A stretch of 64,000 bases of DNA from Ceratotherium simum simum (GCF_000283155.1 NW_004454163.1:7346129-7410128), one strand, 5' to 3'; shown: positions 11,729 through 24,440, numbered from the stretch's first letter. Program-made: numbers and translations. The notes: generated from the sequence alone by a model not told the origin.

Positions 11729-12858
11729 ATTCCTTTTTATTCAATGGAGGAAGCAATGTTATGTGTGTGTCCCAAGCTTTGAGAAAATCAAAACAAGTTA
11801 GCTAGCAGTAGGTTGTTGACCATGACCTTCGTTCTGTTCTCTGGGAAATGCTCACCTAGTTCCTGGTCTTTCCTCTGTGTTCATACTCTTTAAAATGTCG
11901 TTCCCTTTTGCTGCAGTTCCTGCAGTCCAGAGGTGGGGAGGCAGCTGAGCATTTCCTTTCCTCTCCCTGCCCTCTCAGTCGTAGTCATGCTACAAATTAC
12001 TGGAGCAGAGAGCTAGCCCTGGCATGCTGTCGCTCAGTGAAACACTGAAACATCAGCGTGGAAAACGCTTTCCCTCAGACGTCACTTCTGTTCACCTACT
12101 TATTCATTTCTTCCTGGCATTTGTTTGCCTGCGTTCTGCTAGTTGCTTCTGCCCTCTGTAGTCACGCCCAGTAGCAGATGGTCCAGTTGTAACTCTCAGG
12201 GATATGTCAGGGCTAGAATGGACAAAGCATCATGTGCTGCACATTTTCAGAAACACGGTCTGCTTGCTCGGACAGAACCTTCCTCTTGGAATCACGCTTT
12301 CGTCCTGCATTTCGCAACTACTACCTGCTTCACTGCCCTCTCTATTTCTTTGTGACCAGTCACACCCCCTTGAGGCATAAGCTTCCAGGAAAGCCTTCCT
12401 TATGCAGGATATTGTCAAGGTTAGGTCCTCCTGACAGCTGAGCTGATTCCCTGTGCAGTGGGTGGTGTAGAGGAAGAGCCAGGGACTTGATTGGCCCTCA
12501 TACATTTTGTGGTAATTTCTTGGGGAGACGCATGAGCCCCTCAGTGAGAACATGATCGATAGACTCTCGCTGGATTGGAACTGGTTTCCTGTGTAAAGAG
12601 CATGCTAGATACCCCCTGGTCTCTGATCAGGGACAGTCCATCTTTGGACCAAAACACTTAGGTAGTTGAGGTCTAGAGACTTGTTTCTGCTACACTGTGG
12701 CTTCTCTGTGATGCTTGAAATGTTCTGCAGTCCTGGAACACAAATGTAAATGATGCATTTTTTTAAATGCCAGACCATTATCGGTACCATGGAAACTAAT
12801 GCATTGCTAGAACCCTTGCAAAGAGAATGCTTTACAGAGTTTGATCTGTCTGTCTTAG
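11729..12858 (+). other. ELP2 intron, nothing recognised
   Basis: Mixed-composition sequence between the ELP2 exons at 10745 and 12859. I see no exon, RNA gene or repeat family that I can name. Open frames here are short and overlap on both strands. Confidence 0.5.
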
Positions 12859-12992
12859 GTGGTTGTCTGGGGTGAGTGCGACTCTAGTGATGACTCCATG
12901 GAGCACAGCATCGGCCCCTGCTCCTCCGTCCTGGATGTGGGTGGAGCTGTGACAGCTGTCAGTGTCTGCCCAGTGCTTAACCTTTCTCAACG
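12859..12992 (+). CDS. ELP2: ELP2 coding exon, WD40 repeats
   Basis: This 134-base exon begins [16 protein letters not shown] and continues the blade opened by GSRDKK in the preceding exon. It then reads [19 protein letters not shown], typical of the C-terminal propeller of ELP2. The acceptor is GTCTGTCTTAG before 12859. The donor is GTCAGT at 12993. The exon ends with CG, which joins A from the next exon to make CGA (Arg). An open frame runs past the donor to 13227, but the homologous ELP2 protein continues in the exon at 13541, so the splice is preferred. Confidence 0.95.
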
Positions 12993-13505
12993 GTCAGTCT
13001 CTGTGGGGCTTCGTTTTATGTTTTCTTTAAGAAGACCACTTGGTTTCTTAACATGTAGCCCTCTTATACTTTCATTCTTGGGTTCTCTTAGCTTCCGAGT
13101 TGCATTTTTTTCCATAACGCTTATGTTTCTCATAAGAATTTTTAAATTGATAGAACTTGATGATATTCACAGTGGTGAAATAGAGATTGGGAGTGTGGCT
13201 CAAAGGGTCTTATTTCACCAAATTTAGGAGTGTGGTGCTTTCTCTGTAACAAGTGTCTTCAGTAGAATGAGGGCCCCTACAGCCAGCCAGGGCAACATGG
13301 CTTGTGGGCTTTGCCAGCAGAGGACAGAGGTAAATCTGTGTGTACCCTCAATGGAGAGAGGAGGCTTCTTGAGGGCACAGTAGAGCAGTGCATCGTGTCC
13401 TGGGCTGGCGCTTTTAAATAGAGTCCTTTGTAAGCCAGAGACAGTTGGGAACACTGTGAGGAGCTACTTTAGAGTCATGGTAGAGATAACAGAAATCCAT
13501 GCTAA

Positions 13506-13775
<270 letters not shown>

Positions 13776-13842
13776 TAGGTACCTCTGTGTTCTGTGGTAG
13801 TCTCTTGAAATCAATGTTTGTTACTATATTGCACTTGGTGTT

Positions 13843-14150
13843 TTGTTTTTTTTTTGTGAGGAAGATCAGCCCTGAGCTAACATCCATGCCAATCCTCCTC
13901 TTTTTGCTGAGGAAGACCGGCCCTGAGCTAACATCTATTGCCAATCCTCCTCCTTTTTTTTTTCCCTTTTTCTCCCCAAAGCCCCAGTAGATAGTTGTAT
14001 GTCATAGTTACACATCCTTCTAGTTGCTGTATGTGGGACGCCGCCTCAGCATGGCCGGACAAGTGGTGCGTCGGTGCGCGCCCAGGATTTGAACCCAGGC
14101 CGCCAGTAGCGAAGCGCGCGCACTCAACTGCTAAGCCACGGGGCCGGCCC
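13843..14150 (-). mobile_element. ERE SINE, long form
   Basis: It carries both tail types in series: the GAGGAAGATCAGCCCTGAGC repeats and then CCCCAAAGCCCCAGTAGATA. It ends GGGGCCGGCCC at 14150. The flanks show an imperfect duplication (TTGCACTTGGT and CTGCGCTTGGT). Confidence 0.83.
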
Positions 14151-15499
14151 TGCGCTTGGTTTTTAAAAGTTTGCTTCACCACATTGCTTGTTTGCATAAT
14201 ATTGTCTTTACAGACAATACATTTGAGATGAAAGTGATTTTCATAATGGTGTGCTTTAGAATTTGACTACAGTAGATGCTTAATAAAATTTGATTCAAAA
14301 TGTTGGTAATTTTTTGAAATATTATAGATTGTGTTTTGGTAGCTACATCTTGTGTTTGAACACTTCAGCTCGGATCCCGTAACAGAGCAAACTCTCAAGT
14401 GCCCCTCAAAGCCACATGACTGCTTTCAAGCACAGTAAGTGCTCGCTAAGCCTCACACCTGGGCATGAACGTCTGCCAACTCAGCTGGCTTAGAGCACCT
14501 GCCATTTACAACCTCCTCCTCACCCCATCTGCCCAGACAGCAGGGATCATTTTTTAATGTAATTTTTAACCCATTTTATTCTTTTAAAATGTCTAAATTT
14601 TCAAAAAGTCAACAGTATCATTCTGTCAGACTTTCTTAGGATTCCTCAACCTTCATCTATCCATGCTGTTCAAAATATAATTTCAAATACAATTCCAAAC
14701 GACAGTATCATGATGCAAGTGATGGGCTTGATGGAGAGACTTGTGAGCACATGTATTGTACAAGATAGTTCACCCATGGGAGCTTGTCTCCTTATTGGCA
14801 AAGCATGTCAGTGCTTATTATAATTGTATTTGTTAACATGAGGTCTGCCTTTATTCCTGCTGCCCTCATGACGTCTCTCCTGCCTCTCTGATGCTCGGTT
14901 TAGCAGTTGATATAGTTCATGCTCTTGGCTTACTAAAGAGTGAAGTACTCCAATGAAATTCCATATTCCAGGCGTTTGAAATCATCTCTCTTCCTAGGCT
15001 CCCCTCCCTTATCTTTTCCTTCCTTTCACCTTGCCTGCCTACAGTGCTCACTCTGCCTCTGCCTGGTGCCCAGATCACTTCTGTGGCCCGAATGTGGGAC
15101 ACTGGCAGGAAGTCCCTTAAAGAGCATGGGCAGGGGACATGTGCAGAATTTGAGTTTTTCATTTTAAGATTTTTTTTAGTCATTATGGTGACTTTGGATT
15201 TGCAGGCACTAATTCCTGACTCAACACACATTATTTGGATTGTTAATATTCAAGTTACCAAATTTCAAGTACCTTTCAAATGAAAGTTTTGGCTAGTAGT
15301 GAGATACAAAGGTACTAGAAGCAAATACTGCCTTTAAGGTTGGGTCCTCAAACTCCGTATCTTCTAAATGTGATCTGTTAACATGCTGGATTTAAAGAAC
15401 CATTCCAAAAAAAAGAAACATACCATCTCAAAGCTTATATAGCCAAATAAGTACTGTCCGTCGAAGTAACTCCCGTGGGAAGCAATATACTCGCTCTGT

Positions 15500-15557
15500 A
15501 TATATGTGTGTGTATGTGTGTGTGTGTATATATATATGTATATATATATACACACAT
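15500..15557. repeat. (TG)n/(TA)n microsatellite
   Basis: Compound alternating purine-pyrimidine tract, TATATGTGTGTGTATGTG followed by TA repeats and CACACA. It is likely length-polymorphic. Confidence 0.9.
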
Positions 15558-15559
15558 AC

Positions 15560-16860
15560 TTGTTTCAGTGATGTCACTATTTCAAATCATTCTTTTAATA
15601 AAATGAGAGAACTTTAATATAGATCAATAACAAATGAGATTCCAGTGATATTGTTGTCAATTAAAATATTTTTGGAATTTCTCTTTAGCAGTTGTGTTCA
15701 AAACTAGCTTGCTAGTGGTGCAAGAAACCCAGTTATAATACCTTTTATAGTTTTACTCATTTTGATCGCTTTTTTTAAGCTCGGCATTCATTTTATTTAT
15801 AAAGCTCATCTCCAAATGACTCTTGACTGCTTTCAATGATCAAATTCATTTTCAAAGGAAGATAAGCTATCATTGAGAATACTCAAGTCATAGTCTGCAT
15901 AAAGTGGAAGCATTTCCTTTAGAAGAATTTCAGGAAACATTGAGGCACAGCAGCATTGTTGAAATGTGTGTAACCTCCCAGAGTGGCCACTTGCAAGTGC
16001 TCACAGTCATTTGGTTGCATAGGTTCTGGTGTGCTGCTTTTTAAAATGTATTTCATTACTTAAGGGTTATACTTCATCCCTTCCTATCGATTCTGAGAGT
16101 GCATCTGGTGACAGGGACTCTCGGCATCTGAACGCATGACTTGTGTGCTCTGGTATTGTTTTCAGTGTTTACTGCCTTAAAACCTGTTTAAGTTTTTCAC
16201 TTTATACTTAATTTTTTTATACTTATATTTTATACTTTATTCTTGTTTGGTTCGGAGGTCTAATTTGCAGGTTAAATTTATAGAGGATGTTATATTTTCA
16301 TAGAGATTTATTAATCTCTATGTTTGGTAGCCTTCTAGGTCTGCCTAGAAGAGGGGGGAGAGGGCATTAATATGAGCCTCTTGTTCAAGGTCATGCAGTT
16401 AGAGGTCACATTGGAGACCAAGGTTCTTTCACTGGATAATTTAGTAAATCTTTCACTATCTTTCCTTACCCAGCAGTAAAAAGGTGAGTAAGAGTCTATC
16501 CATGTCACAGGATATCAAAAGAATAAAATAATCTAGAATATGTTGTGAAGTTGGAGTTCTTAAAAGAAACACATTTAGTATTGTTATCTGAAAGACTGAT
16601 TTTAATAGCCATTTCATGACTTCCATTGATCATTAATACTAAATTTGACAGAAATTCATTGTCTATTTCTTGCTCTTTTTGGTGGTGTCCTTGGTCAGTG
16701 AGCAAGATAATGTAGTGTGACGGTTTAAATAAAGAGAGTAAGATTTTTTCCAAGTTAAAATAAAATTGCTAAAATATTAGTAATGGCATTTGAAAACCTG
16801 TATATTTTGATTTTTAGGTTTTGACTTCCATTTATGTTAACAAATTAATAGTTGCTGAGC
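15560..16860 (+). other. ELP2 last intron, unassigned sequence
   Basis: No exon is visible. Around 15840-16000 the text has the look of an old transposon relic (for example GAAGAATTTCAGGAAACATT), but I cannot name the family. The remainder is AT-rich unique sequence. Confidence 0.4.
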
Positions 16861-16951
16861 ATACAGTCATGTATCACTTAACAACGGGGATAAGTTCTGA
16901 GAAATGTGTCATTAGGTGATTTCACTGTTGTGTGAACATCATAGAGTGTAC

Positions 16952-17812
16952 TGAAGGGGAACAAAATTTGCCACCTCTAAATGTGTCTCTTTAACATGAG
17001 AATTATTTTAGGCTGATTATTTTTAAGAAACAAAAGACTCAAAGTTTTTCTTGTTCCATCCCCCTTAACTACCTAAAAGAATTCAGATTAAAAACCTGTC
17101 TCAGGAAGTGAGCTATCACCTTAGCATGACATGAACTAAGTGGTAGACAGGGAGGAACCTAGAAAAAGCCTGTTGGTTGGGCTCCCCTCTGTGTTCTTCT
17201 GTTTCTTTCTTGTGAGGAAGATCAGCCCTGAGCTAACATCCATGTCAATCCTCCTCTTTGTGCTGAGGGAGACCGGCTCTGAGCTAACATCTATTGCCAA
17301 TCCTCCTCCTTTTCTTCTTCCCCAAAGCCCCAGTAGATAGTTGTATGTCATAGTTGCAAATCCTTCTAGTTGCTGTATGTGGGACGCAGCCTCAGCATGG
17401 CCGGAGAAGCGGTGCGTCAGTGCACGCCCGGATCCGAACTCGGGCCGCCAGCAGCGGAGAGCGCGCACTTACCTGCTAAACCACGGGGCCAGCCCATGTG
17501 TTCTGTTTCTGTGTAGCCAGACAAACACTTGTTTTCCAAACATTTGCTCCTTTTCACCTACCTGTGAATTGCCTTCCTTCCCTAACTCTCCCCACCCTCA
17601 ACATCTTCTTTTGTCTTTAGCTAAGGATGGTATTTAAGGTGAGGGCTTGAGCCATTTTGGTGAGTTACTAGGTTTTCCTGGGTTTCTGCCATGGATACAT
17701 GTTATTAAACTTTTGTTTGTTTTTCTCCTGTTAATCTGTCTCCGGTGAATTTGATTGTTAGACCAGCCACAAGAACCTAGAAGGGTGGAGGAAAATTTCT
17801 TCCTCCGTTACA
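16952..17812 (+). mobile_element. Solo LTR, copy A, containing an ERE
   Basis: It starts TGAAGGGGAACAAAATTTGC and ends TTCCTCCGTTACA. It has an ATTAAACTTTTGTTTG block near 17704, likely the LTR poly(A)-signal region. It matches the copy at 25689-26202 along its length apart from the ERE at 17207-17495. I see no internal retroviral genes. It resembles an ERV-type solo LTR; family not named. Confidence 0.65.
17207..17495 (-). mobile_element. ERE SINE nested in an LTR
   Basis: GTGAGGAAGATCAGCCCTGA through CCCCAAAGCCCCAGTAGATA to GGGGCCAGCCC. The flanks show a related target sequence (TGTGTTCTTCTGTTTCT and TGTGTTCTGTTTCTGTG). It is the third level of nesting: ERE in LTR in Tigger. Confidence 0.83.
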
Positions 17813-18030
17813 GTAATTACGCAAACCTAGATGATATAGCCTACTCCACACTTAGGCTACATGGTACTAATCTTATGGGGTCACTGTCATATATGTGATC
17901 CATTGTTGACCGAAACATCATTATGCAGCATGTGATTATACTGATTAAATTAACATGTAGGTGAGCACCCAGTAAAATATTTTAAGTCGTAGCATACATT
18001 CATTTCATGATTTCTCTCTCTTTGTTTTAG

Positions 18031-18187
18031 TCAAAGTCATACACTTGCTATCAAAAAATTATGTTGGAAGAATTGTAATGGAAAAACTGAACAGAATGAA
18101 GCAGGAGGCGCTGAATGGTTACACTTCGCAAGTTGTGGTGAAGATCATACTGTGAAGATGTACAAGGTTAACAGATGTGCACTGTAA
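18031..18187 (+). CDS. ELP2: ELP2 terminal coding exon with stop codon
   Basis: This is the last coding exon. It opens [15 protein letters not shown] and includes the final WD40 blade ([17 protein letters not shown]). It ends VNRCAL followed by TAA at 18185-18187. The acceptor is TTTGTTTTAG. With the four upstream exons it makes 720 bases, an uninterrupted 239 residues plus stop, matching the expected end of a protein of about 826 residues (human length from memory). The frame is intact at every junction. Confidence 0.95.
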
Positions 18188-18650
18188 TGGACTTAACTAC
18201 AGGCATATAGTCATTGATGTCTTAAAATATTTATCATGTAAATAGATAACTTTTCTTTACCTCATATCAAGTTTCATTTTTAAGTCTCATAGCCATAGTA
18301 GTTGAGTCGCAGATCCTTTGAAATCTGATGAAAGCTACAGACCCTTTTCTCAAAATTGTTATGTATGCACACACTCTCAGAACCTTGCCCATACTTTCAG
18401 AGATTCAGGGATTCAGACCTGCATCCATGTGTCCCAGATTAAGAACCTCTGTTCTTTCTTTCTTTATGACCGAATTTGCCTAATTTTGTGTTATTTTGGG
18501 CCTTTTCTTCTCATATGCCCCTCTTTGGGACATTTCATTATTTATTACCCTTTTCAGAGGGAAGACATAGAAAATAAAAAGAAATAAAACCCAGATTACT
18601 CAGTTTTTATCTTAATTTTTGTAAATAAACAGACCACACAAAGTGTGGCC
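18188..18650 (+). other. ELP2: ELP2 3' untranslated region, candidate poly(A) signals
   Basis: The sequence after the ELP2 stop codon is non-repetitive and AT-rich. AATAAA hexamers occur at 18573-18578, 18583-18588 and 18624-18629, any of which could direct cleavage near 18600-18650. The end of the UTR is inferred from these motifs only. An ERE SINE starts at 18826, outside the proposed UTR. Confidence 0.55.
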
Positions 18651-18825
18651 TGACTCACCAGTACACACCAATGATTCTAGGAATTTCGCAGATGGTTGTT
18701 TGAACTGCAGGCTGTCCTTTCCTTTATTCTTTAAAAGTCCATAGATTCTTCTCTTCAGGCTTGGCTTAAAGTAGGATATCCTGACATTTAAACTGATAGA
18801 TGTAGGGGCCAAAAAATGGAGTTCT

Positions 18826-19069
18826 TTTTTTTTTTGTGAGGAGGACTAGCCCTGAGCTAACATCTGCTGCCAATCCTCCCCTTTTTTCTTGAGGAAGATC
18901 GGCCCTGAGCTAACATCCGTGGCCATCTTCCTCTACTTTATATGGGACACCGCCACAGCATGGCTTAACAAGCGGTGTGTCGGTGCGCACCCGGGATCCG
19001 AACCTGTGAACCCCGGGCTGCCGCAGTGGAGCGCGCGCACTTAACCGCTTGCGCCACCGGGCCGGCCCC
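18826..19069 (-). mobile_element. ERE SINE with 14-bp target duplication
   Basis: T tract, GTGAGGAGGACTAGCCCTGA, ends GGGCCGGCCCC. AAAAATGGAGTTCT is at 18812-18825 and 19070-19083. It lies just past the proposed ELP2 3' end. Confidence 0.88.
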
Positions 19070-19083
19070 AAAAATGGAGTTCT

Positions 19084-19499
19084 GAATCATCTGAATTTCT
19101 GTGAAGTCGCATAGATGAGTCATGAGAGTAAAGGATGTCCCCCAGGGAGAATGAGTAGTGGGAGCAGAGGGAAGAAGAAGGTACTAGAAACAGAGTGTTG
19201 GGTCTGCCAGCTGAGGTTTGGGAGGCAGGCCATGAGAGATGGGAGCTTGGGAGTTGGGTGGAGAGAGGTTATAGAGAGGGTGTGAGAGGCACTGCAAAGA
19301 CTGACGTAGGAGTGGAAGCTTGCCCCGACCCTGATGGAATGTGGAGTAATCTGGCAAATTGGCAATTAAATGAGTACTGTACGTAATAAATGTGCTGAAA
19401 GAAAAGAGGTGAGGATTTTCTTGGTGGGAGTTTTGCCATTCTCTAGCATGACATTTTTCCTTCCAAAGGAGTTAACTGAGATTTTGTCTAAATGGATGT
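19084..19499. other. Intergenic, nothing recognised
   Basis: Purine-rich plus strand (many GGGAG and GAGAG runs) without a supported gene or named repeat. Confidence 0.45.
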
Positions 19500-19850
19500 T
19501 TCTAGACCAGCACTAGCAAGTATTTCCAGTCCAATAGAAATATAATATGAGCTACACATGTAATTTAAAATTTTCTAGTAGCCACATAGTAAAAGTAAAA
19601 AGAAACAGGTGAGATTTATTCTAATGACACATTTGTTTGAACCCAATATATCCAAAATAGTACCGTTTCAACATATAATCAGTATAAAAAATCATTGAGA
19701 TATCTTACACTTTTTTTCGTATAAAGTCTTTGTATAATACAAAGTGTATTCTACACTTAGAGCCCATCTCAGTTTGGACTGGCCACATTTTAGGTGCTCG
19801 GTAGCCACATGTGGCTCGTGGCCGTCCATATTTGGACAGTGTGGTTCTAG
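19500..19850. mobile_element. hAT-type nonautonomous DNA transposon relic
   Basis: It contains TCCAATAGAAATATAATATG near the left end and TAGCCACATGTGGCTCGTGG with TTGGACAGTGTGGTTCTAGA at the right, the arrangement of an abundant mammalian hAT/Charlie-type element. Subfamily not claimed. Confidence 0.6.
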
Positions 19851-20854
19851 ACTATTGAGTCTATGTAAACTTGTCTTATGCCCTCAGGTGTGTGCGCCTC
19901 ACGGTAGTGAGCATCTGAGCTTCCTAACCTCAGAGATCAGGATGCCCTGGACTACAGTTTCCTTGCTTATCAGCTAAAGGCTCTGAGTCTTTACTCTCAT
20001 TGGCACACAGGGATTTGTTGTGATCCAGTGCGTGCAGGATTCCACGGCAGATTCACTGGACTAACTTAGTCCTTTAGAGCCTTTTCCAGCACTTAACCCC
20101 TTAAGTTTCCCTGAAAGCAGGCCTAGCCTTGGAGAGACTGAGTTCGTGGTTGGTTATTGTTTTAATTTGTCGCTTGAATTTGTATATGGACAGTTTTCCC
20201 AAATTGTCCGGAAGCATATTCCTCAGTAGTCACTTGTGTCATTCAGTTCAGTAAGTGGTTAGAGGACTTGCTGTACATTTGGGCAGTCTGCATTGTAATT
20301 CATACACATACATTGTAACTTTACACATGCATGTCTTAATCTGCTAAAGGAGCACCCTCTGAACTATATTATAGTAATTCATAATATCTAAAGCTAAAAG
20401 GCACTCTTGAAACTTTGCATCCGTATTCCCCCTGATATCTCATTTCTTTGCCTGATTCATAGCATCCAAGTTCAGATTGATGCCAAGGTTCGGCCTAAGT
20501 AGTTGCTGTCTCTTGACCTATATAACTTTCCTAGATGGAGGAGAGGTGATTGGGTCGTTGTTCCAATGTGTACTTTGGACAATAAGGAGCCAAATCACTG
20601 TCTTCCCAGTAGCCTTGGGGGAAGCAGAATTGGTTATTGATTCCAAAGAGAGAATGTGGGAATTGGAGGGGGCTGAGCAAATTCAAGAATAAAATAAAAG
20701 GACAGGATCATTCTCTTTTAAATTAGAATTCCTGGCCACCTTAGCAAATCCTTGGTTGACTGTAAGAGGAATGCAAGGCCTTCTACCCACTTTTGTCCAA
20801 ATCCTATGTATTTCTCAAGGCAGTCTAGGCGAGGGTTGGAACCTGAATTTAAAG

Positions 20855-21510
20855 AATCAGAAGTGCATTTGAGTCCTGGCTCACACTGGCTGTAACTGGG
20901 TAAGCTTTCCCCCTCGTCTCTGCAAATGGCGATAATATTAGTGTATCAGTCTGACTTGGATTCAACTGTGTGTGAAAGGAAAAGCAATATGTATTTTCTG
21001 GCCAGATAGAGGTTTTCTCTCTCAAAAGGAGTCCAGGTAGGCAGACCAGGATGGGCAGGGAGACTTCTCAACGTGATCAGGGAACCCAGACTCTTTTTCT
21101 TTGCTGTCTGCCGTTCTCAGTGTGTGCCTTCCTCACTAGAATGGCTGCTTCGCCTTCTGCCAGGATCTCTGCGTTCTAGCCAGCAGAAAGGAGGAGGGCA
21201 TAAGAAAAGGCTTGTCCCTAACTTAAAGAAAACTTGAAAGTCCACATAGTTCTGCTTATTCTCCATGGCCAGAATTTAGTCTTATGGCCATACCTCAAGA
21301 GAGGCTAGGAAATGAAACCTTTATTGCAGGTGGCCATGTGCTCAGCTGAGAATTGGGGTGCTTTATTCTGGAAGAAAGAGCAAATGTTAGTTCCATTTCA
21401 TAAGAAGTAACCACCTGGCAGGGTTGTTTCGAGGATTCAATGAGCCAGTACATGAAAAACGCTAGCCCAGGGTCTAGATATAAGACACCAATAATTGGTG
21501 TCTGTTACTA
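20855..21510 (+). repeat. MIR SINE fragments
   Basis: Two pieces in the same orientation. About 20865-20950 reads TTTGAGTCCTGGCTCACACT. About 21410-21510 reads GAGGATTCAATGAGCCAGTA. Together they look like the middle and 3' parts of a MIR. The roughly 450 bases between are unassigned. Confidence 0.45.
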
Positions 21511-21689
21511 GTACAATTAAATAAAGCTCAGCTCATGTCACTCCCATAGAGCCTTTATTAATGCTCTCGTTTCAGGTATTCTTTCATTTCTCTGAATTCC
21601 ATAGTATTTTATTTTCATTTATGGCATTTGTCACTTCCTATCTTTTATTTATGTATGTCTTAAGTTGTATCGATTAGATACTCTCTGTA

Positions 21690-22560
21690 GTAAGAAAGTT
21701 TGTCTCAAAATGATACAGGAAATTATTGGCTCACATAACTGAAAAAACATCCAGTGGTAAGACAAAGTTCAGGTATAGTTTGATCAGGGCACTGTTTCCC
21801 TTTCTCTGATTCTCTCAGCTCTGCCCTCTCCATGTGTCTGTTTTCTTCTAAGGCTGCCCTTTCTCATGGCCGTGAGATGGATGAAAGCAGCCCCTGAGCT
21901 TATAGATTTTCTTGCTCATATCGAAGGGAGTAAACCTTCAAACATTAAGTCCCTAGCTTTACTCTGACCCAAACATACTGAACTAATCGCAGTCAGGGTA
22001 GAGTGACACCACACATTGAGTGGCTTAGGCCTGCCCATGTGATCTAGCAAGAGCCATGAGATTACCTATTCTGGAGCTGGAGGCAGGGTGGGTCCCATTA
22101 GGACCACGTGGCTGCTCTATGTGGGGTGGTTTTCCAAAGCAAAGTCAGAGGGGCAATGGGTGCTGGGTAGCCAACCAATCAAAGCCCACTATACAAGCCT
22201 CCTGAAGCCTAAATATCTGGGCATCAGGTTTGTTTTCTTGTTCTTTGCTGCATCTAGCACAAATATCAAATATTTGCTGAATTCAAGGATAAGTAAGTTT
22301 GACAACACAGATGGCTGGCTGACAGAGGAAGCATTCTCCAGTGTAATCCACCAGTCGATAAATAGAATAATTAGTATCAGATCCTTCCCCTGTCTTGGTG
22401 GCATAAAGGACTAGGGGGTAAAGAGCCAGGAAAGAGGTGTCAACACAGAAGGGAACAAGAAGCGGGTAGACTGGCCCAGGAAACTTGCCCCGGAACCAAC
22501 ATAGAGAAGCTGAGACCCCAGGAAAACAACCTCCGGAAGAGCACTGGGCCCTCCCACCCT
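21690..22560. repeat. Probable ancient interspersed repeat, unnamed
   Basis: Stretches such as AATTATTGGCTCACATAACT and GGACCACGTGGCTGCTCTAT resemble an old mammalian repeat that I remember but cannot name. No coding frame is supported. Confidence 0.35.
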
Positions 22561-22677
22561 CTCACTCCTGTGGTCTGCCTAGTACTGGCGCGTTTTTGTT
22601 GTTTTGAACATTATGGGTTAAGATAGAATGGAGCCTTGTTCTCAACTGTCATGATTCCAAGCTGCCCTTTTAGATTT

Positions 22678-24440
22678 TTTTTTTTCTTTTTTCAGTTTTA
22701 TTGAGAAATAAGTGACATGTCACTATAAGTTTAAGCTGTACAGCATGATGGTTTGATTTACATATGTTGTGAAATGATTACCACAGTAGGTTCAGCTAAC
22801 ATCCATCATCTCAGATAGATACAATAGAAAGAAGAAAAGAAAAAAGAAAAAAAATTTTCTGCTTGTGATGAGACCTCTTAACAACTTTCCTAAATAACAT
22901 CCAGCAGTGTTAACTGGAGTCATCACATTGTAGATTACATCCCTAATACTTATTTATCTTATAACTTTTGACCACCTTCCTCCAGTCTCCCCTTCCCCCA
23001 CCCTCTGCCTTTGGTAACCATAAATCTGACCTCTTTTTCTATGTTTTGTGTTTTCTGTTTTTTTTTAGATTCCACATATAAATGAGATCATACAGTATTT
23101 GTCTTTCTCTGACTTATTTCACTTAGCATAATGCCTTCAAGGTCCATCGATGTTCTTGCAAATGGCAGCATTATCTTTTTTATGGCTGAATAATATTCCA
23201 CTGTGTATATATGCCACAACTTCTTTATCCATTCATCTATTGATGGATGCTTAGGTTGTTTCCATGTCTTGGCTATTGTAAATTAATGCTGCTATGAACA
23301 TGGGGGTACAGATATCTTTTCGAGTTAGTGTTTTTGTTTCCTTTGGATATATTCTAGAAGTGGAATTGCTGGATCATATGGTAGTTACATTTTTAATTTT
23401 TCTGTTTTTTTTGTGTGTGAGGAAGATTAGCCCTGAACTAACATCCGTTGCCAATCCTCCTCTTTTTGCTGAGGAACATTGGCCCTGGGCTGACATCGTG
23501 CACATCTTCCTCTACTTTATATGAGACGCCGCCACAGCATGGCTTGACAAGTGGTGCGTTGGTCTGCGCCTGGGATCCTAACCCTCGAACCCTGGGCCAC
23601 CGATGTGGAGCACGAGAACTGCCACGCCACTGGGCTGGCCCCACATTTTTAATTTCCTCCATACTATTTTCCATAGTCACTGTACTAATTTATGATCCCA
23701 CCCACAGTGCACAAGGGTTCCCTTTGCTCCACATCCTTGGTAGCATTTCTTATCTCGGTCTTTTTGATGATGGCCATTCTAATGGGCCTGAGGTGATGTC
23801 TCTTTGTGGTTTTAATTTGCATTTCCCTAATGACTAATGATGTTGAGCATCTTTTCATGTACCTGTTTGCTTTTTGTAACTCTTCTTTGGAAAAATGTCT
23901 ATTCAGGTCCTTTGCCCATTCTTTAATTGGGTTATTTGTTTTTTTGCTATTGAGTTGTATGAGATCTTTATATATTTTGGATATTAACCCCTTATCAGAT
24001 ATATGGTTTGCAAATATTTTTTCCCATTCCGTAGGTTGTCTTTTCAGTTTGTTGATGTTTTCCTGTGCAGAGGCTTTTCAGTTTGTCCCACTTGTAGTCC
24101 CACTTGTTTATTTTTGATTTTGTTGCTTGTGCTTTAGGTGTCATATCCAAAAAATCATTACCAAGACCCATGTCAGGGAGCTTTATTCCTCTGTTTTATT
24201 CTGGGAGTTGCATGGTTTCAGGTCTTACATTTAAGTCTTTAATCCATTTTGAGCTAATTTTTGTGAGTGGTGTAAGATAGGGGCCAGTTTCATTCTTTTA
24301 CATGTGAATATCCAGTTATCCCAGCACCATTTATTGAAGAGACTATCTTTTCTCCGTTGAGTATTCTTGACTCCCTTGTCAAATATTAGTTGACTGTATC
24401 TGCTTGGGTTTATTTCTGGGCTCTCGACTTTGTTCCTTTT
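22678..24440 (-). mobile_element. L1 LINE 3' part, minus strand
   Basis: The sequence begins with the antisense 3' end (CAGTTTTATTGAGAAATAAG). It then runs back through the 3'UTR and the ORF2 end (CACATATAAATGAGATCATA, TTATGGCTGAATAATATTCC, TTGGGTTATTTGTTTTTTTGC). Frames are broken. An ERE SINE at 23401-23642 splits it. Confidence 0.85.
23401..23642 (-). mobile_element. ERE SINE in L1
   Basis: GTGTGAGGAAGATTAGCCCT to GGGCTGGCCCC. Target duplication ACATTTTTAATTT at 23388-23400 and 23643-23655. Confidence 0.87.

Larger units (their letters stand above)
16862..17940. mobile_element. Tigger-like DNA transposon remnant, split by an LTR
   Basis: The left terminus TACAGTCATGTATCACTTAA and the right terminus TTATGCAGCATGTGATTATA form an imperfect inverted repeat with TA at each end. 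Left-arm sequence up to about 16951 and right-arm sequence from about 17813 (CAAACCTAGATGATATAGCC) belong to one known type of short nonautonomous element. The middle is an LTR. Confidence 0.7.

Noticed and set aside
12859..13227. 122-codon frame read as a complete small protein
   Set aside because: Only the first 134 bases are ELP2 exon. The rest is intron read-through after a good GT donor at 12993.
15500..15557. CRISPR-like or regulatory repeat array
   Set aside because: It is a plain TG/TA microsatellite with no spacers.
16952..17812. Endogenous retrovirus with coding capacity
   Set aside because: Only an LTR is present. There are no gag, pol or env frames between it and the second copy, which lies in separate surrounding sequence.
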